Below, piece by piece: positions 1 through 8,423 of a DNA stretch of 44,921 nucleotides (its first letter is position 1; every line of letters begins with the position of its first letter). The position numbers and the translations under genes were made by a program. This DNA is from Gordonia soli NBRC 108243 (GTDB taxonomy: Bacteria; Actinomycetota; Actinomycetes; Mycobacteriales; Mycobacteriaceae). Below the pieces are notes generated by a model. The model made no database searches and was not told the origin of the DNA. It saw nothing but the letters and a program-made list of their open reading frames with translations. The stretch lies in assembly GCF_000334455.1 (NCBI RefSeq), contig NZ_BANX01000044.1, positions 1 through 44,921 of the forward strand, written 5' to 3'.

Positions 1-149
1 GCGCGGTCAGTCCTCACCCGATCACGCGGTGGCATACCGAGCCGAACCCGGCTGCGCCCGTCTAGCCGAGCCAGTTCGAGATCAAGGCCGAAGCGATCAA
101 TCACTTGCCAGACTGCTGAATCTCGGGTGATCAGTACGCACGTCTCATT

Positions 150-818
150 ATGATGCCGCGCATGCAGAAAGAAGTTGTCGTCGCGATCGTCGCGGCTGCT
201 GCCGCTCTCCTCGCACCCATTGTCGCGTGGCTGCTCAGTCGCCAAGGCCAACGTGACCTGAGGTCGAGCATTCGCCGGGATCTGGACACTCTCAACGAGA
301 TGAACCCCCATTCGATGAGCGCTCATGCTCTGGAGTTCACCATCCACACGAACCTCCTGGTCGCTCTGATGAGGGATCAAAGGAGGAGCGTCATCAACGG
401 CGCGATCATCAACTCGATTCTGTGTCTGAGTTTCGTGCTTCCTGGTTGGATCGTCCTACTTCTCTGGCCGGAGTTTCTGCCCGGCGTCTTTCTCTGGATC
501 AATGCCAGCCTGACCGGGGTCTTCTTCGTTGTCTGGCTATCGGCCATGGTGCACACGATCACGTCGTGGTCGAACGTCGAACATGTGGTGACTAAGCTCG
601 ACTTCTGGCTGGACCACCACAACGTCGGTGAAGTCTGGACCCGGAACTTCGATGTCCATCCCCCCTTTCATGTGATCGATCGGATCTCGTGCCGCAAATA
701 CGAGGTGTCGGTCACGAGGGAGTTCACGCCCGATGCGGCCGACGCTTCGATGACCCACGATCAGAGTGTGACGCGATCCGACGACGAGAGCCCTCCAGGA
801 GCGAGTCCTCGAATCTGA
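150..818 (+). CDS. hypothetical membrane protein
   Basis: I do not recognise this 222-residue protein. An N-terminal hydrophobic stretch (about residues 8-28) is followed by a basic, polar region (about 30-80). Two more hydrophobic stretches follow (about 83-103 and 108-135), then a soluble tail of some 85 residues ending in a Ser/Asp/Pro-rich segment. The hydropathy suggests a small integral membrane protein with a cytoplasmic or periplasmic tail. Starts at 150, 153 and 162 are all possible; none has a clear Shine-Dalgarno sequence. It is on the same strand as the downstream flavoprotein with a 76-base gap, so co-transcription is possible but nothing links them functionally. Codon use is less GC-biased than in the cell-wall genes, which may mean it is accessory DNA. 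A coding role is supported by length and by the coherent hydrophobic pattern only. Confidence 0.6.
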   Translation: MMPRMQKEVVVAIVAAAAALLAPIVAWLLSRQGQRDLRSSIRRDLDTLNEMNPHSMSAHALEFTIHTNLLVALMRDQRRSVINGAIINSILCLSFVLPGWIVLLLWPEFLPGVFLWINASLTGVFFVVWLSAMVHTITSWSNVEHVVTKLDFWLDHHNVGEVWTRNFDVHPPFHVIDRISCRKYEVSVTREFTPDAADASMTHDQSVTRSDDESPPGASPRI

Positions 819-894
819 GGGCGCACACTCGCCCTGACATTAGGGACGAGCGTCCCCACCCCCATCCGACCCAGATCTCTGCGAACCTGGAACG

Positions 895-2430
895 GTGCGG
901 TACGACGACGTCATCATCGGAGCGGGCCACAACGGCCTGACCGCAGCCGCCTATCTGGCCCGCGCTGGGCGGTCGGTGCTGGTACTGGAGGCCACTGATC
1001 ACGTCGGCGGTGCGACCGTATCGGCCACCCCCTTTCCCGGGATGCCGGCGCGGCTGTCCCGCTACTCGTATCTCGTGTCGCTGATGCCGCGTGAGCTGAT
1101 CGCCGACCTCGAGCTCGACATCGAGTTGGTGCGTCGCCGCTACTCGTCGTACACGCCGGTGCCCGAGAACCCCACGGTCGGCCTGCTGATCGACAACGCG
1201 GATGCCGATCGCACCGCCGACTCGTTCCGTCGGGTGACCGGGTCCGACACCGCGGCGACCGAGTGGCAACGCTTCTACGAGCAGATGGCGACCGTGGCCA
1301 CACGTCTGTTCCCCACGATGACCGAGCCGCTCCGTTCGGCTGAAGATGTCGCCGATCTCGTCGTCGGGGACGACACCGACCTGGCCGCGCTGTGGGACCA
1401 ATTGACCACGCGGCCGCTCGGGGAGCTGATCGAAGCACGCTTCGACGACGATCTGGTCCGCGGGGTGGTCGCCACCGACGCACTGATCGGCACGTTCGCC
1501 GACTTACACGACGACTCGCTACGGCAGAACATCTGCTTCCTCTATCACCTCATCGGCGGCGGCACCGGCGACTGGGATGTTCCCGTCGGCGGTATGGGTG
1601 CCGTCTCCGGGGCGCTCTACGAGGCGGCCCGGGCGGCGGGCGCGGAGGTCCGCACCGGCGCGGCGGTACGACACGTCGAGCCGTCCGACGGGACGATCGA
1701 ACTCGACGGCGAGACGATCACCTCCGACATGATCTCGGCCGCCTGCGCTCCCGCCGTTCTCGACGCCCTCCTCGACGAACCACTCACGACGGAGCCACGG
1801 GCGCACGGTGCCCAGCTGAAGATCAATCTTCTACTGGACCGTCTGCCGAGACTCATCGACCGTGCCACGCCGGTCGACGCGGCGTTCGCCGGGACCTTTC
1901 ACATCAACGAGAGCTACCGGCAACTACGGACAGCGTGGCAGCAGGCTGCACGTGGCGACGTCCCGGACACACCTCCCTGCGAGATCTACTGTCACACCGT
2001 GTCGGATCGCTCCATCCTCGGCCCCGAACTCGCCGGGATGCACACGCTCACCCTGTTCGGCCTGCATATGACTCCGTCGGTCCTGAGATCCGACGAGTCG
2101 GTGGACCACGCCGTCGCGGCCACCCTCGACTCACTGGATTCCGTACTGGCCGAACCGATCCGATCGGTCATCGCAGACGACGCCAATGCCGATCCGTGTA
2201 TCGAGGTGAAGACGCCGCACGATCTCGAGGCTGCATTGTCGATGCCGGGCGGCAACATCTTCCACCGACCGTTACAATGGCCGTGGGCACAATCCCCCGA
2301 CGAGGTCGGCACTTTCGGAGTCGAGACCCGTCACCCGAAGCTCCTTCTCTGTGGAGCAGGCGCCCGCCGCGGAGGCGGCGTCAGCGGCATCCCCGGGCGC
2401 AACGCGGCGCGCCGAATTCTCGGCGAATGA
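895..2430 (+). CDS. FAD/NAD(P)-binding oxidoreductase, CrtI/PYROXD2-like
   Basis: This 511-residue flavoprotein belongs to the phytoene-dehydrogenase-like group (COG1233, PYROXD2-like). A Rossmann dinucleotide motif GAGHNG at residues 9-14 is followed by the acidic end of the second strand (LVLEATDHVGGA). The C-terminus has the typical second FAD-contact pattern, LCGAG then GGGVSGIPGRNAA, ending with the last helix. The length is normal for the family. The start is GTG at 895, chosen because the Rossmann strand begins six residues later. No desaturase or cyclase partner genes are nearby, so a carotenoid role is not supported; related proteins are often annotated generically as NAD(P)/FAD-dependent oxidoreductases. 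The substrate is unknown. Confidence 0.85.
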   Translation: MRYDDVIIGAGHNGLTAAAYLARAGRSVLVLEATDHVGGATVSATPFPGMPARLSRYSYLVSLMPRELIADLELDIELVRRRYSSYTPVPENPTVGLLIDNADADRTADSFRRVTGSDTAATEWQRFYEQMATVATRLFPTMTEPLRSAEDVADLVVGDDTDLAALWDQLTTRPLGELIEARFDDDLVRGVVATDALIGTFADLHDDSLRQNICFLYHLIGGGTGDWDVPVGGMGAVSGALYEAARAAGAEVRTGAAVRHVEPSDGTIELDGETITSDMISAACAPAVLDALLDEPLTTEPRAHGAQLKINLLLDRLPRLIDRATPVDAAFAGTFHINESYRQLRTAWQQAARGDVPDTPPCEIYCHTVSDRSILGPELAGMHTLTLFGLHMTPSVLRSDESVDHAVAATLDSLDSVLAEPIRSVIADDANADPCIEVKTPHDLEAALSMPGGNIFHRPLQWPWAQSPDEVGTFGVETRHPKLLLCGAGARRGGGVSGIPGRNAARRILGE

Positions 2431-2513
2431 CCGCCCGGTGGTGACTTTCCCACGAACGGACGATCTCCGGCCGAATCCACCTTCTTCCACCTGAGTGGGT
2501 CTACCGTTCGGAC

Positions 2514-2536
2514 GTACAGGCGGTACACGCCTGTAC
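2514..2536. promoter_or_regulatory. perfect inverted repeat upstream of lipase gene
   Basis: The arms GTACAGGCG and CGCCTGTAC are perfectly complementary (9 bp) around a 5-base centre. The element lies 84 bases after the flavoprotein stop and 117 bases before the lipase start. It has no following T-run. It may be a repressor operator for the lipase or a terminator-like hairpin; the sequence alone does not decide. Confidence 0.45.
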
Positions 2537-2652
2537 CACCACTGCCCCTCGTCGTGAGATCGACCGCGCCCCAGCGGTACTGAGCGATTCACGCGCGTCG
2601 CTTCACCATTCGCGCGTGGCGCGTCGAGTTGTGCCCTGAAGTCGGGAAGTCC

Positions 2653-4092
2653 ATGAACACACGTGTATCGAGCGTCCGGAACCGATTGGAAAGGATCAAG
2701 TTCGGCCCCACAAACTTTCGTCGCCCACTGATCGCCGCCGCGAGTGGGGTCGTCGCCGCAACGGCACTGGTCGCGATGCCGGCGACCGCCACAGCCGATC
2801 CACCTCAGATGATGCCCGCGCCGTCCTGGCTGCCGCCGGCGGTCGACCGGGCCATCCCGGCGCCGAACGTTCCGAAGTCGAAGACGATCCCGCGATCGGC
2901 ACTGGCATCCGGATACGACCACCGCACACTGGAATTGCGCGCGGCCATGCTCCCATCGCCGACCGGCGATGTGTTCTTCGACCGATGGCCCGCCGACCTC
3001 GGACAACGCGCACCGGGTCAGGTGATCGCCACCCGCGATGTGACGCGAGCAGCGCAGATCGTTGTGACCGCTCCGATCTCGTCCGCCACGCAGGTCAAGT
3101 TCGTCAGTCGCGACGCACTCGGCTCGCCCATCTTCGGGACCGCGACCCTGCTGGTCCCACGGCAACCCGCACCGGCCCGTGGGCCGCGACCGATTCTGGT
3201 CAACAACGTCCCCATCGACGCACTCGGCGCGCAATGCACCGCTGGATACACGCTGGCGCACGGCTTTCGACTGACCACCGGTGTCACTGATCTCATCCCG
3301 CCATCCACCCAGCTCGCACTGGCGCGCGGCTATGCGGTGATCGTCCCCGACCACCAGGGACCGCGGATGTCCTACGCGGAGCCGACCCTGGCCGGCAGGG
3401 TCATCCTCGACTCCGTCCGAGCCGCCGCGATCGCCGATCCGACATCGTTCGGGAAGGGCCGCATCGCGATGACCGGCTACTCCGGGGGCGCGATCGCCTC
3501 CCACGGCGCGGCGAAGATGCTGTCGGTCTATGCACGCGAGCTCATCCCACGCGTCGCGGGGATTGCCATCGGTGGTGTCCCAGCCGACTTCCGAGTCCTC
3601 TCCGGCAGCATGAACGCCACGTTGGCCACCGGCCTCTTCCACGCGGCGATGCTGGGCATCGCCCGCGAGCGTCCCGAGATCCTCACGCTGGCAAACAATC
3701 TGGCGCAGCAGATGGCGGTGTCGCCGATGAAGGATCTGTGCACCATCCCGATCGCGCTGATGGGCCAGACGTTCCTGCCGACCCAGGTGTTCTCCAAGGA
3801 TCCCGATCCGTTCCGGTCACCGGTGGCCAACCGCATCTACACCGAGACCAAGCTCGCGAACATCGGGTCACCGGTACCGCTGTACATCTTCAACGGGACC
3901 CAGGAATGGTGGATTCCCGCTGAAGCGGCACGCAACCTGTACCGCGAACAGTGCCGACTCGGCGCCAACGCACGCTACCGGGAGGTGTTCGGCGAACACG
4001 GGCTCGCCGCGGTGGTCGGGTACCCGGAAGCGCTGGACTGGCTCGACAAGCGGATGCGAGGCATCCCGTCGAAGAGCGAATGCCGTCGGTGA
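2653..4092 (+). CDS. secreted lipase, LIP-type alpha/beta hydrolase
   Basis: The protein is a 479-residue exported esterase/lipase of the secretory lipase (LIP) family. An N-terminal basic region with an RR pair leads into a hydrophobic core and an Ala-x-Ala-type cleavage site (ATATA then DPP, about residue 48), so it is secreted or cell-wall associated. The nucleophile elbow GYSGG places the catalytic Ser near residue 277. Before the final segment comes NGTQEWWIP, where the family usually has Asp in a G-x-x-D context, and then GEHGLAA with the likely catalytic His. The ATG at 2653 is preferred over the TTG at 2629 because it starts directly at the basic signal-peptide region. It ends 12 bases from the convergent MFS gene. 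Substrates are probably triacylglycerols or other acyl esters; that is family inference. Confidence 0.85.
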   Translation: MNTRVSSVRNRLERIKFGPTNFRRPLIAAASGVVAATALVAMPATATADPPQMMPAPSWLPPAVDRAIPAPNVPKSKTIPRSALASGYDHRTLELRAAMLPSPTGDVFFDRWPADLGQRAPGQVIATRDVTRAAQIVVTAPISSATQVKFVSRDALGSPIFGTATLLVPRQPAPARGPRPILVNNVPIDALGAQCTAGYTLAHGFRLTTGVTDLIPPSTQLALARGYAVIVPDHQGPRMSYAEPTLAGRVILDSVRAAAIADPTSFGKGRIAMTGYSGGAIASHGAAKMLSVYARELIPRVAGIAIGGVPADFRVLSGSMNATLATGLFHAAMLGIARERPEILTLANNLAQQMAVSPMKDLCTIPIALMGQTFLPTQVFSKDPDPFRSPVANRIYTETKLANIGSPVPLYIFNGTQEWWIPAEAARNLYREQCRLGANARYREVFGEHGLAAVVGYPEALDWLDKRMRGIPSKSECRR

Positions 4093-4104
4093 CGGGGAGC
4101 GTGA

Positions 4105-5382
4105 TCAGCTGGTGGAGCACTCGCCGACGAGATCGGCATCCGTTCGCACGTCCGGGCTCTCGGTCGATGGTCCAACGTCTCGGGCCGGGGTCGCGCGCTC
4201 CACCCGTGCCGAGACCGCGACGACGGCCAGGGCGCCGAGTGCGAGTCCGACCGCAACCCAGGTCGGCGCGACGACCCCGAGTCCGGCCGCGATGACCAGG
4301 CCACCCAGCCATGGCCCGAGCGCATTGCCGACGTTGAACGCCGAGACGTTCACCGCGGCAGCGAGAGTCGGTGCATCACCGGCGAAACCGAGCACACGAC
4401 CGTTGATCGAGGCTGCGATGGAGAACGCCGACACACCCAACAGCACAACGGTGATCACCGCACCCACCGCTGAACCGGACACCAGTATGAGCAACAGCAG
4501 ACTGGCGACGATGGCGATCAGGCTGACGACGACATTCAGGAGCATGTTGCGGTCGCCGTATCGTCCGCCGATGGTCACACCCGCGAACGCACCGAGGCCG
4601 AAGAGCAGCAGCACCACCGGCACCAGCCCCTCCGAGATCCCACTGCGCTCGGTCAACAGCACCGCGAGGTAGGAGAAGGTGCAGAACACGGCGCCCTGGA
4701 ACAGAGCGGTCGTGGCGAGCGCGAGCCAGACCCGACGGTCGGCGAAGACGCGGATCTCCGTGCGCACGAGCGATGTCATCGAGACATCCGACCGATCGGC
4801 GGCGGGGATCCGGACGAAGGTCACCACGAGTGCAGCAGTCACCACTGCGGCGACAGCCACCGCGAGAAACGCCGATTGCCAGCCGAAGGTCTGTCCCAAC
4901 CAGGTGCCGATCGGTACCCCGAGCACGTTGGAGATGGTCAGTCCGCCGACGATCGCCGCCATCGATCGGGCCAGGCGATCGGGTGGCGCGATCGAGGCGG
5001 CCACCACTGCACTCACCGCCCAGTACCCCGCGCAGGCGACTGCGGCGACGACCCGACTGATCAGCGTTGCCTCGTAGGTCGGTATCAGCAATGGGATCAG
5101 ATGTGCGACACCGAAGATGCCGATGGCGCCCAGGAGGGTCGCCTTGCGCGGCAGTCGGATCGTCAGCAGAGCCGTCACCGGTGCACCGATGAGCATCCCC
5201 ACCGCGAATGCGGTGATCAGATTTCCCGCCGCGGGGATGGAGATGTCGAGGTCGGTGGCGATCTCGGGCAACAGCCCGGCGAGCATGAATTCCGATGTAC
5301 CCACGCAGAACACACCGAACGCGAGGACATAGGTCGCCAGCGGCAACCGGTCGCTCCTGCGTGTCTCGGCGACGGTCGTCAT
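4105..5382 (-). CDS. MFS transporter, DHA1-type drug/sugar exporter
   Basis: This is a 425-residue major facilitator with a regular series of about 12 hydrophobic helices. The first helix carries CVGTSEFMLAGLLPEIA, typical of the DHA1 (AraJ/Cmx-like) exporters, and the loop after helix 2 resembles motif A (LTIRLPRKATLL). The ATG at 5382 follows a strong GGGGGAAA ribosome site, so the in-frame extension to 5550 is not used. It lies 82 bases downstream of a TetR-family gene on the same strand, the usual arrangement for a regulator-controlled efflux pump. Its promoter region repeats a CCAGAAT element that also occurs upstream of that regulator. The exported compound cannot be read from the sequence. 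Confidence 0.88.
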   Translation of the reverse strand: MTTVAETRRSDRLPLATYVLAFGVFCVGTSEFMLAGLLPEIATDLDISIPAAGNLITAFAVGMLIGAPVTALLTIRLPRKATLLGAIGIFGVAHLIPLLIPTYEATLISRVVAAVACAGYWAVSAVVAASIAPPDRLARSMAAIVGGLTISNVLGVPIGTWLGQTFGWQSAFLAVAVAAVVTAALVVTFVRIPAADRSDVSMTSLVRTEIRVFADRRVWLALATTALFQGAVFCTFSYLAVLLTERSGISEGLVPVVLLLFGLGAFAGVTIGGRYGDRNMLLNVVVSLIAIVASLLLLILVSGSAVGAVITVVLLGVSAFSIAASINGRVLGFAGDAPTLAAAVNVSAFNVGNALGPWLGGLVIAAGLGVVAPTWVAVGLALGALAVVAVSARVERATPARDVGPSTESPDVRTDADLVGECSTS

Positions 5383-5404
5383 CGATTTCCCCCGATTCTG
5401 GTCG

Positions 5405-5432
5405 AATTCTGGACTATTCAATACATAATTCG
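5405..5432 (-). promoter_or_regulatory. MFS promoter region with repeated CCAGAAT elements
   Basis: Read on the minus strand this segment contains an AT-rich -10-like stretch (TATGTATTGAATAG). It is followed by CCAGAAT-TCGA-CCAGAAT, a direct repeat running towards the MFS start. The same CCAGAAT heptamer sits upstream of the tetR -10 box, so it is a candidate shared TetR operator element. Confidence 0.4.
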
Positions 5433-5464
5433 GTCGTGCCGGAACCCCGCGACGGTGCGGGCGG

Positions 5465-6067
5465 TCAGGAAGAAGTTGCTTCGGATGGGGCGAGCACAGC
5501 GAGCATCGTGTCGACGGACCGCAGTACCTCGTCGCGGCCGGATGCGACACGAGCGGCCACCTGCAATCCGTTGATGACGGCGTGGACGAGTTCGGCGAGC
5601 TCTCGCGCCCCCCGGTCGGCTCGGATGGAACCGTCGTCCTGGCCTCGGGTGACGATGTCGGTGAGCATGTCGTCGAAGCCCGTCAGGTTGACCCGGGCGG
5701 CAGCAGCCACGCCGTCGTCGCTGGTGCCCATCTCGACGGCGGCGTTGATGACGAGGCAACCGCGACGGTCGGCGGTGTCGAACTGTTCGGTGAGCATGTC
5801 CACGGCGACCCGTCGGACGACCTCGAGCCCGGTCCCGGGAGTCGAGACGTACACGTCACGCGAGTCCTGTTTGATCTCGCCGTACCGCGTCAGCGACTCG
5901 CGGTAGAGCGCAGCCTTGGACGTGAAGGTGTTGTAGAGACTGCTCCGGGCCAGACCGGTGGCCTCGCATAGCTCTTCCGTGGAAGTCGCCGCATAGGTAT
6001 GGCTCCAGAAGTGTCCGACGGCAGCATCGAGCGCCGCTTGCCGATCGAAGCTGGGTGGCCGGGGCAT
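5465..6067 (-). CDS. TetR/AcrR family transcriptional regulator
   Basis: A 200-residue TetR-type repressor. The N-terminal three-helix DNA-binding domain includes ATSTEELCEATGLARSSLYN and FTSKAALYRESL (about residues 27-57), the classic TetR helix-turn-helix followed by the helix-4 signature. The rest is an all-helical ligand and dimer domain. The start at 6067 gives the usual short leader before the domain. It lies 82 bases upstream of the MFS exporter on the same strand and is divergent from dprE1 (92 bases apart). The likely role is ligand-responsive repression of itself and the exporter; the ligand is unknown. Whether it also affects the divergent dprE1 promoter is an open possibility because the intergenic space is so short. 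Confidence 0.9.
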   Translation of the reverse strand: MPRPPSFDRQAALDAAVGHFWSHTYAATSTEELCEATGLARSSLYNTFTSKAALYRESLTRYGEIKQDSRDVYVSTPGTGLEVVRRVAVDMLTEQFDTADRRGCLVINAAVEMGTSDDGVAAAARVNLTGFDDMLTDIVTRGQDDGSIRADRGARELAELVHAVINGLQVAARVASGRDEVLRSVDTMLAVLAPSEATSS

Positions 6068-6073
6068 GGCAGC

Positions 6074-6079
6074 ATGCTA
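6074..6079 (-). promoter_or_regulatory. -10 box of tetR, leaderless-type
   Basis: On the minus strand TAGCAT is followed by six bases and then the tetR ATG, with no Shine-Dalgarno sequence between. This is the spacing expected for a leaderless actinobacterial transcript. Confidence 0.5.
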
Positions 6080-6084
6080 ACCCA

Positions 6085-6106
6085 TTCTGGATGGATCTGT
6101 ACAGAA
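6085..6106. promoter_or_regulatory. candidate TetR operator
   Basis: An inverted repeat TTCTG-N12-CAGAA lies directly upstream of the tetR -10 box and about 40 bases from the dprE1 -10 box. It contains the CCAGAAT element (minus strand) also found in the MFS promoter. The position fits autorepression. Confidence 0.4.
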
Positions 6107-6145
6107 CCTGACCCCAGGTCGGCTCGGGCCGGGTCCGGGGACGGG

Positions 6146-6151
6146 TACCCT
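6146..6151 (+). promoter_or_regulatory. -10 box of dprE1, leaderless-type
   Basis: TACCCT is followed by eight bases and the dprE1 ATG. No Shine-Dalgarno sequence fits in the interval, so transcription probably starts at or next to the start codon. Confidence 0.55.
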
Positions 6152-6159
6152 TTCCATCG

Positions 6160-7584
6160 ATGTCTACAGAAGAGCTCCTGCCGATCACCACGCGCACGCT
6201 GGTCGGATGGTCACGGACCACCCCCACCGAGGGACATGTCCTGTCGACCCCCTACCCCGAGGTCATCGCCGAGGCGGTCGCACGCGTGGCCGACGACAAC
6301 GCCGACAAGCCGGACTACCTCCGCCGCGGTGTGATCGCCCGTGGGCTCGGCCGCTCCTACAACGAGTCGGGACAGAACAGCGGCGGTCTGACCGTCGACA
6401 TGACCCAGCTCACCCGCATCTACTCGATCGACGCCGACGCGGCGACCGTCGACGTCGACGCCGGCGTCAGCCTGGACACGCTGATGCAGGCGGCGCTGCC
6501 CTACGGCCTGTGGGTTCCTGTCCTCCCCGGCACCCGCCAGGTGACGATCGGCGGCGCAATCGCCCACGACATCCACGGCAAGAACCACCACAGCCAGGGC
6601 AGCTTCGGCAACCACGTCCTCGAGATGCAGTTGCTGGTGGCCGACGGTCGCATCCTGACGCTGACGCCGACCGGGTCTCCGGACGACACCGACGCGTCCC
6701 TCTTCTGGGCGACCGTCGCGGGCATCGGCCTGACCGGCATCGTGCTGCGTGCCAAGATCCAGATGAAGCGCACCGAGAGCGCGTACTTCATCGCCGACAC
6801 GGCGCGGACGAATTCGCTGCAGGAGACCATCGACCTGCACCTGCAGGACGGGTTCGAGGACGGATACGAGTACGCCTCGGGTTGGTTCGACTCCATCAGC
6901 GCGCCGCCGAAACTCGGCCGGGGCACTTTCTCCCGCGGCAACCTCGCCACCCTCGACGAACTCCCGGAGAAGTACCGCAAGGACCCGTTGTCGTTCAACA
7001 ACAAGCCGCTGGTGTCCTTCCCGGACGTGTTCCCGCGCGGTCTGGCGAACAAGCTCAGCTTCTCGCTGGTCGGTGAGGGCTACTACCGCATCGGACCACC
7101 CAGCGAGGGCAAGGTGAAGAACCTCGCCGGCTTCTATCACATGCTCGACGTGTTCGGCGGCTGGAACAACGCCTATGGCCGGGGCGGCGGCTTCGCGCAG
7201 TACCAGTTCATCGTGCCGACCGGCAACGAGAGCGAGTTCATCGCTCTCATCGAGCACATCCAGGCCTCCGGACACGTCAGCTTCCTCAACGTGATCAAAC
7301 TGTTCGGCGACGGCAACAAGGCGCCGCTGAGCTTCCCGTTCAAGGGCTGGAACGTCTGCCTCGACTTCCCGGTGAAGGCGGGCCTGGCCGAGTTCCTCAA
7401 CGATCTCGACCGCCGGGTCATGGCCATGGGCGGCCGCCTCTACACGGCCAAGGACTCACGGACCTCCGCGCAGAGCTTCCACTCGATGTACCCCCAGATC
7501 GACGAGTGGATCGCCACGCGACGTCGGATCGATCCCACCGGGGTCTTCGCCTCCGACATGGGCCGCCGGCTCGAACTGCTCTGA
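6160..7584 (+). CDS. dprE1: decaprenylphosphoryl-beta-D-ribose 2'-oxidase DprE1
   Basis: DprE1 is the FAD enzyme that oxidises decaprenylphosphoryl-ribose at C2', the first step of its epimerisation to decaprenylphosphoryl-arabinose (DPA), the arabinan donor. At 474 residues it is close to the mycobacterial length. The FAD-binding half includes GLGRSYNESGQNSGG (about residues 62-76) and PGTRQVTIGGAIAHDIHGKNHH (about 123-144). The C-terminal substrate half includes FPFKGWNVCLDFP, with Cys400 aligning with Cys387 of M. tuberculosis DprE1, the residue attacked by benzothiazinones. The protein ends in the conserved ASDMGRRLELL. It lies 51 bases upstream of dprE2, the standard pair. The start at 6160 gives the expected N-terminus. 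Intact Cys predicts benzothiazinone sensitivity; that is inference. Confidence 0.97.
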   Translation: MSTEELLPITTRTLVGWSRTTPTEGHVLSTPYPEVIAEAVARVADDNADKPDYLRRGVIARGLGRSYNESGQNSGGLTVDMTQLTRIYSIDADAATVDVDAGVSLDTLMQAALPYGLWVPVLPGTRQVTIGGAIAHDIHGKNHHSQGSFGNHVLEMQLLVADGRILTLTPTGSPDDTDASLFWATVAGIGLTGIVLRAKIQMKRTESAYFIADTARTNSLQETIDLHLQDGFEDGYEYASGWFDSISAPPKLGRGTFSRGNLATLDELPEKYRKDPLSFNNKPLVSFPDVFPRGLANKLSFSLVGEGYYRIGPPSEGKVKNLAGFYHMLDVFGGWNNAYGRGGGFAQYQFIVPTGNESEFIALIEHIQASGHVSFLNVIKLFGDGNKAPLSFPFKGWNVCLDFPVKAGLAEFLNDLDRRVMAMGGRLYTAKDSRTSAQSFHSMYPQIDEWIATRRRIDPTGVFASDMGRRLELL

Positions 7585-7635
7585 CCGCGTCCCCTTCCTC
7601 GACCCGCAAGCCTCACTGAAAGCGAGAGCGACACC

Positions 7636-8397
7636 ATGATCAACGCCGTCGGCGTGCCGCAATCCATCCTGGTCCTCGGCGGGAGTTCGGAGATCGGACT
7701 CGCCATCACCGCGGAGTACCTCAAGAAGGGACCCGCCCGCGTCGTGCTGGCGACGGTCCCCGGCGATCCCACCGCTGCGGCCGCGGTCGAGCAGGTCCGT
7801 GCCGCGGGCGCGAGCAGCGTCGAGCAGATCGATTTCGATGCACTCGCCACCGACAGCCATCCGGCCGTGTTGGACAAGGCCTTCGCGGGCGGCGACATCG
7901 ACGTGGCGATCGTCGCGTTCGGTGTGCAGTTCGACGACGAAGAGGTCTGGCAGGACCATCGCAAGGCCGTCATCGAGGTCAACATCAACTACACCGCGGC
8001 GGTCTCGGTCGGCGTGCTCCTCGGGGAGAAGTTCAAGGCCCAGGGGCACGGCCAGATCATCGCGATGAGCTCGGTCGCCGGTGAGCGCGTCCGTCGCAGC
8101 AACTTCCTCTACGGCTCGTCCAAGGCCGGCCTCGACGGCTTCTATCTCGGTCTCGGCGATGCGCTGCGACCGCAGGGCATCGGCGTCCTGGTGGTCCGCC
8201 CCGGACAGGTCCGCACCCGCCTGTCGGCGAACGTGGCCGAGGCCCCGCTGACCGTGAACAAGGAAGACGTCGCGCAGCAGGCCGTCGCCGCGGCCATCAA
8301 TGGCAAAGACATCATCTGGGTCCCCGGGCCGTTCCGATTCATCATGATCGTGCTGCGGCACATCCCGCGCCCGGTGTTCCGGCGGTTGCCCATCTGA
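7636..8397 (+). CDS. dprE2: decaprenylphosphoryl-2-keto-ribose reductase DprE2
   Basis: DprE2 is a short-chain dehydrogenase that reduces the 2'-keto intermediate made by DprE1 to decaprenylphosphoryl-arabinose with a nicotinamide cofactor. This 253-residue protein has the SDR glycine motif GGSSEIG at residues 15-21 and the catalytic Ser146, Tyr159 and Lys163 in a YGSSK context. A proximal C-terminal hydrophobic segment may touch the membrane. A GAGAGCGA ribosome site precedes the ATG. It sits between dprE1 and aftA (26 bases to aftA), so the three form an operon that makes and first uses the arabinose donor. Confidence 0.96.
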   Translation: MINAVGVPQSILVLGGSSEIGLAITAEYLKKGPARVVLATVPGDPTAAAAVEQVRAAGASSVEQIDFDALATDSHPAVLDKAFAGGDIDVAIVAFGVQFDDEEVWQDHRKAVIEVNINYTAAVSVGVLLGEKFKAQGHGQIIAMSSVAGERVRRSNFLYGSSKAGLDGFYLGLGDALRPQGIGVLVVRPGQVRTRLSANVAEAPLTVNKEDVAQQAVAAAINGKDIIWVPGPFRFIMIVLRHIPRPVFRRLPI

Positions 8398-8423
8398 CCA
8401 CCGACCCTGCTAGGACTGGACGC

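Noticed and set aside
1..149. Possible partial gene at the left edge.
   Set aside because: No frame in these bases shows coding character or runs into a following gene; I see nothing interpretable.
2272..3642. Minus-strand open frame of about 456 codons opposite the lipase.
   Set aside because: It overlaps the lipase and the flavoprotein end and has antisense-type composition; the plus-strand lipase has a signal peptide and a catalytic motif.
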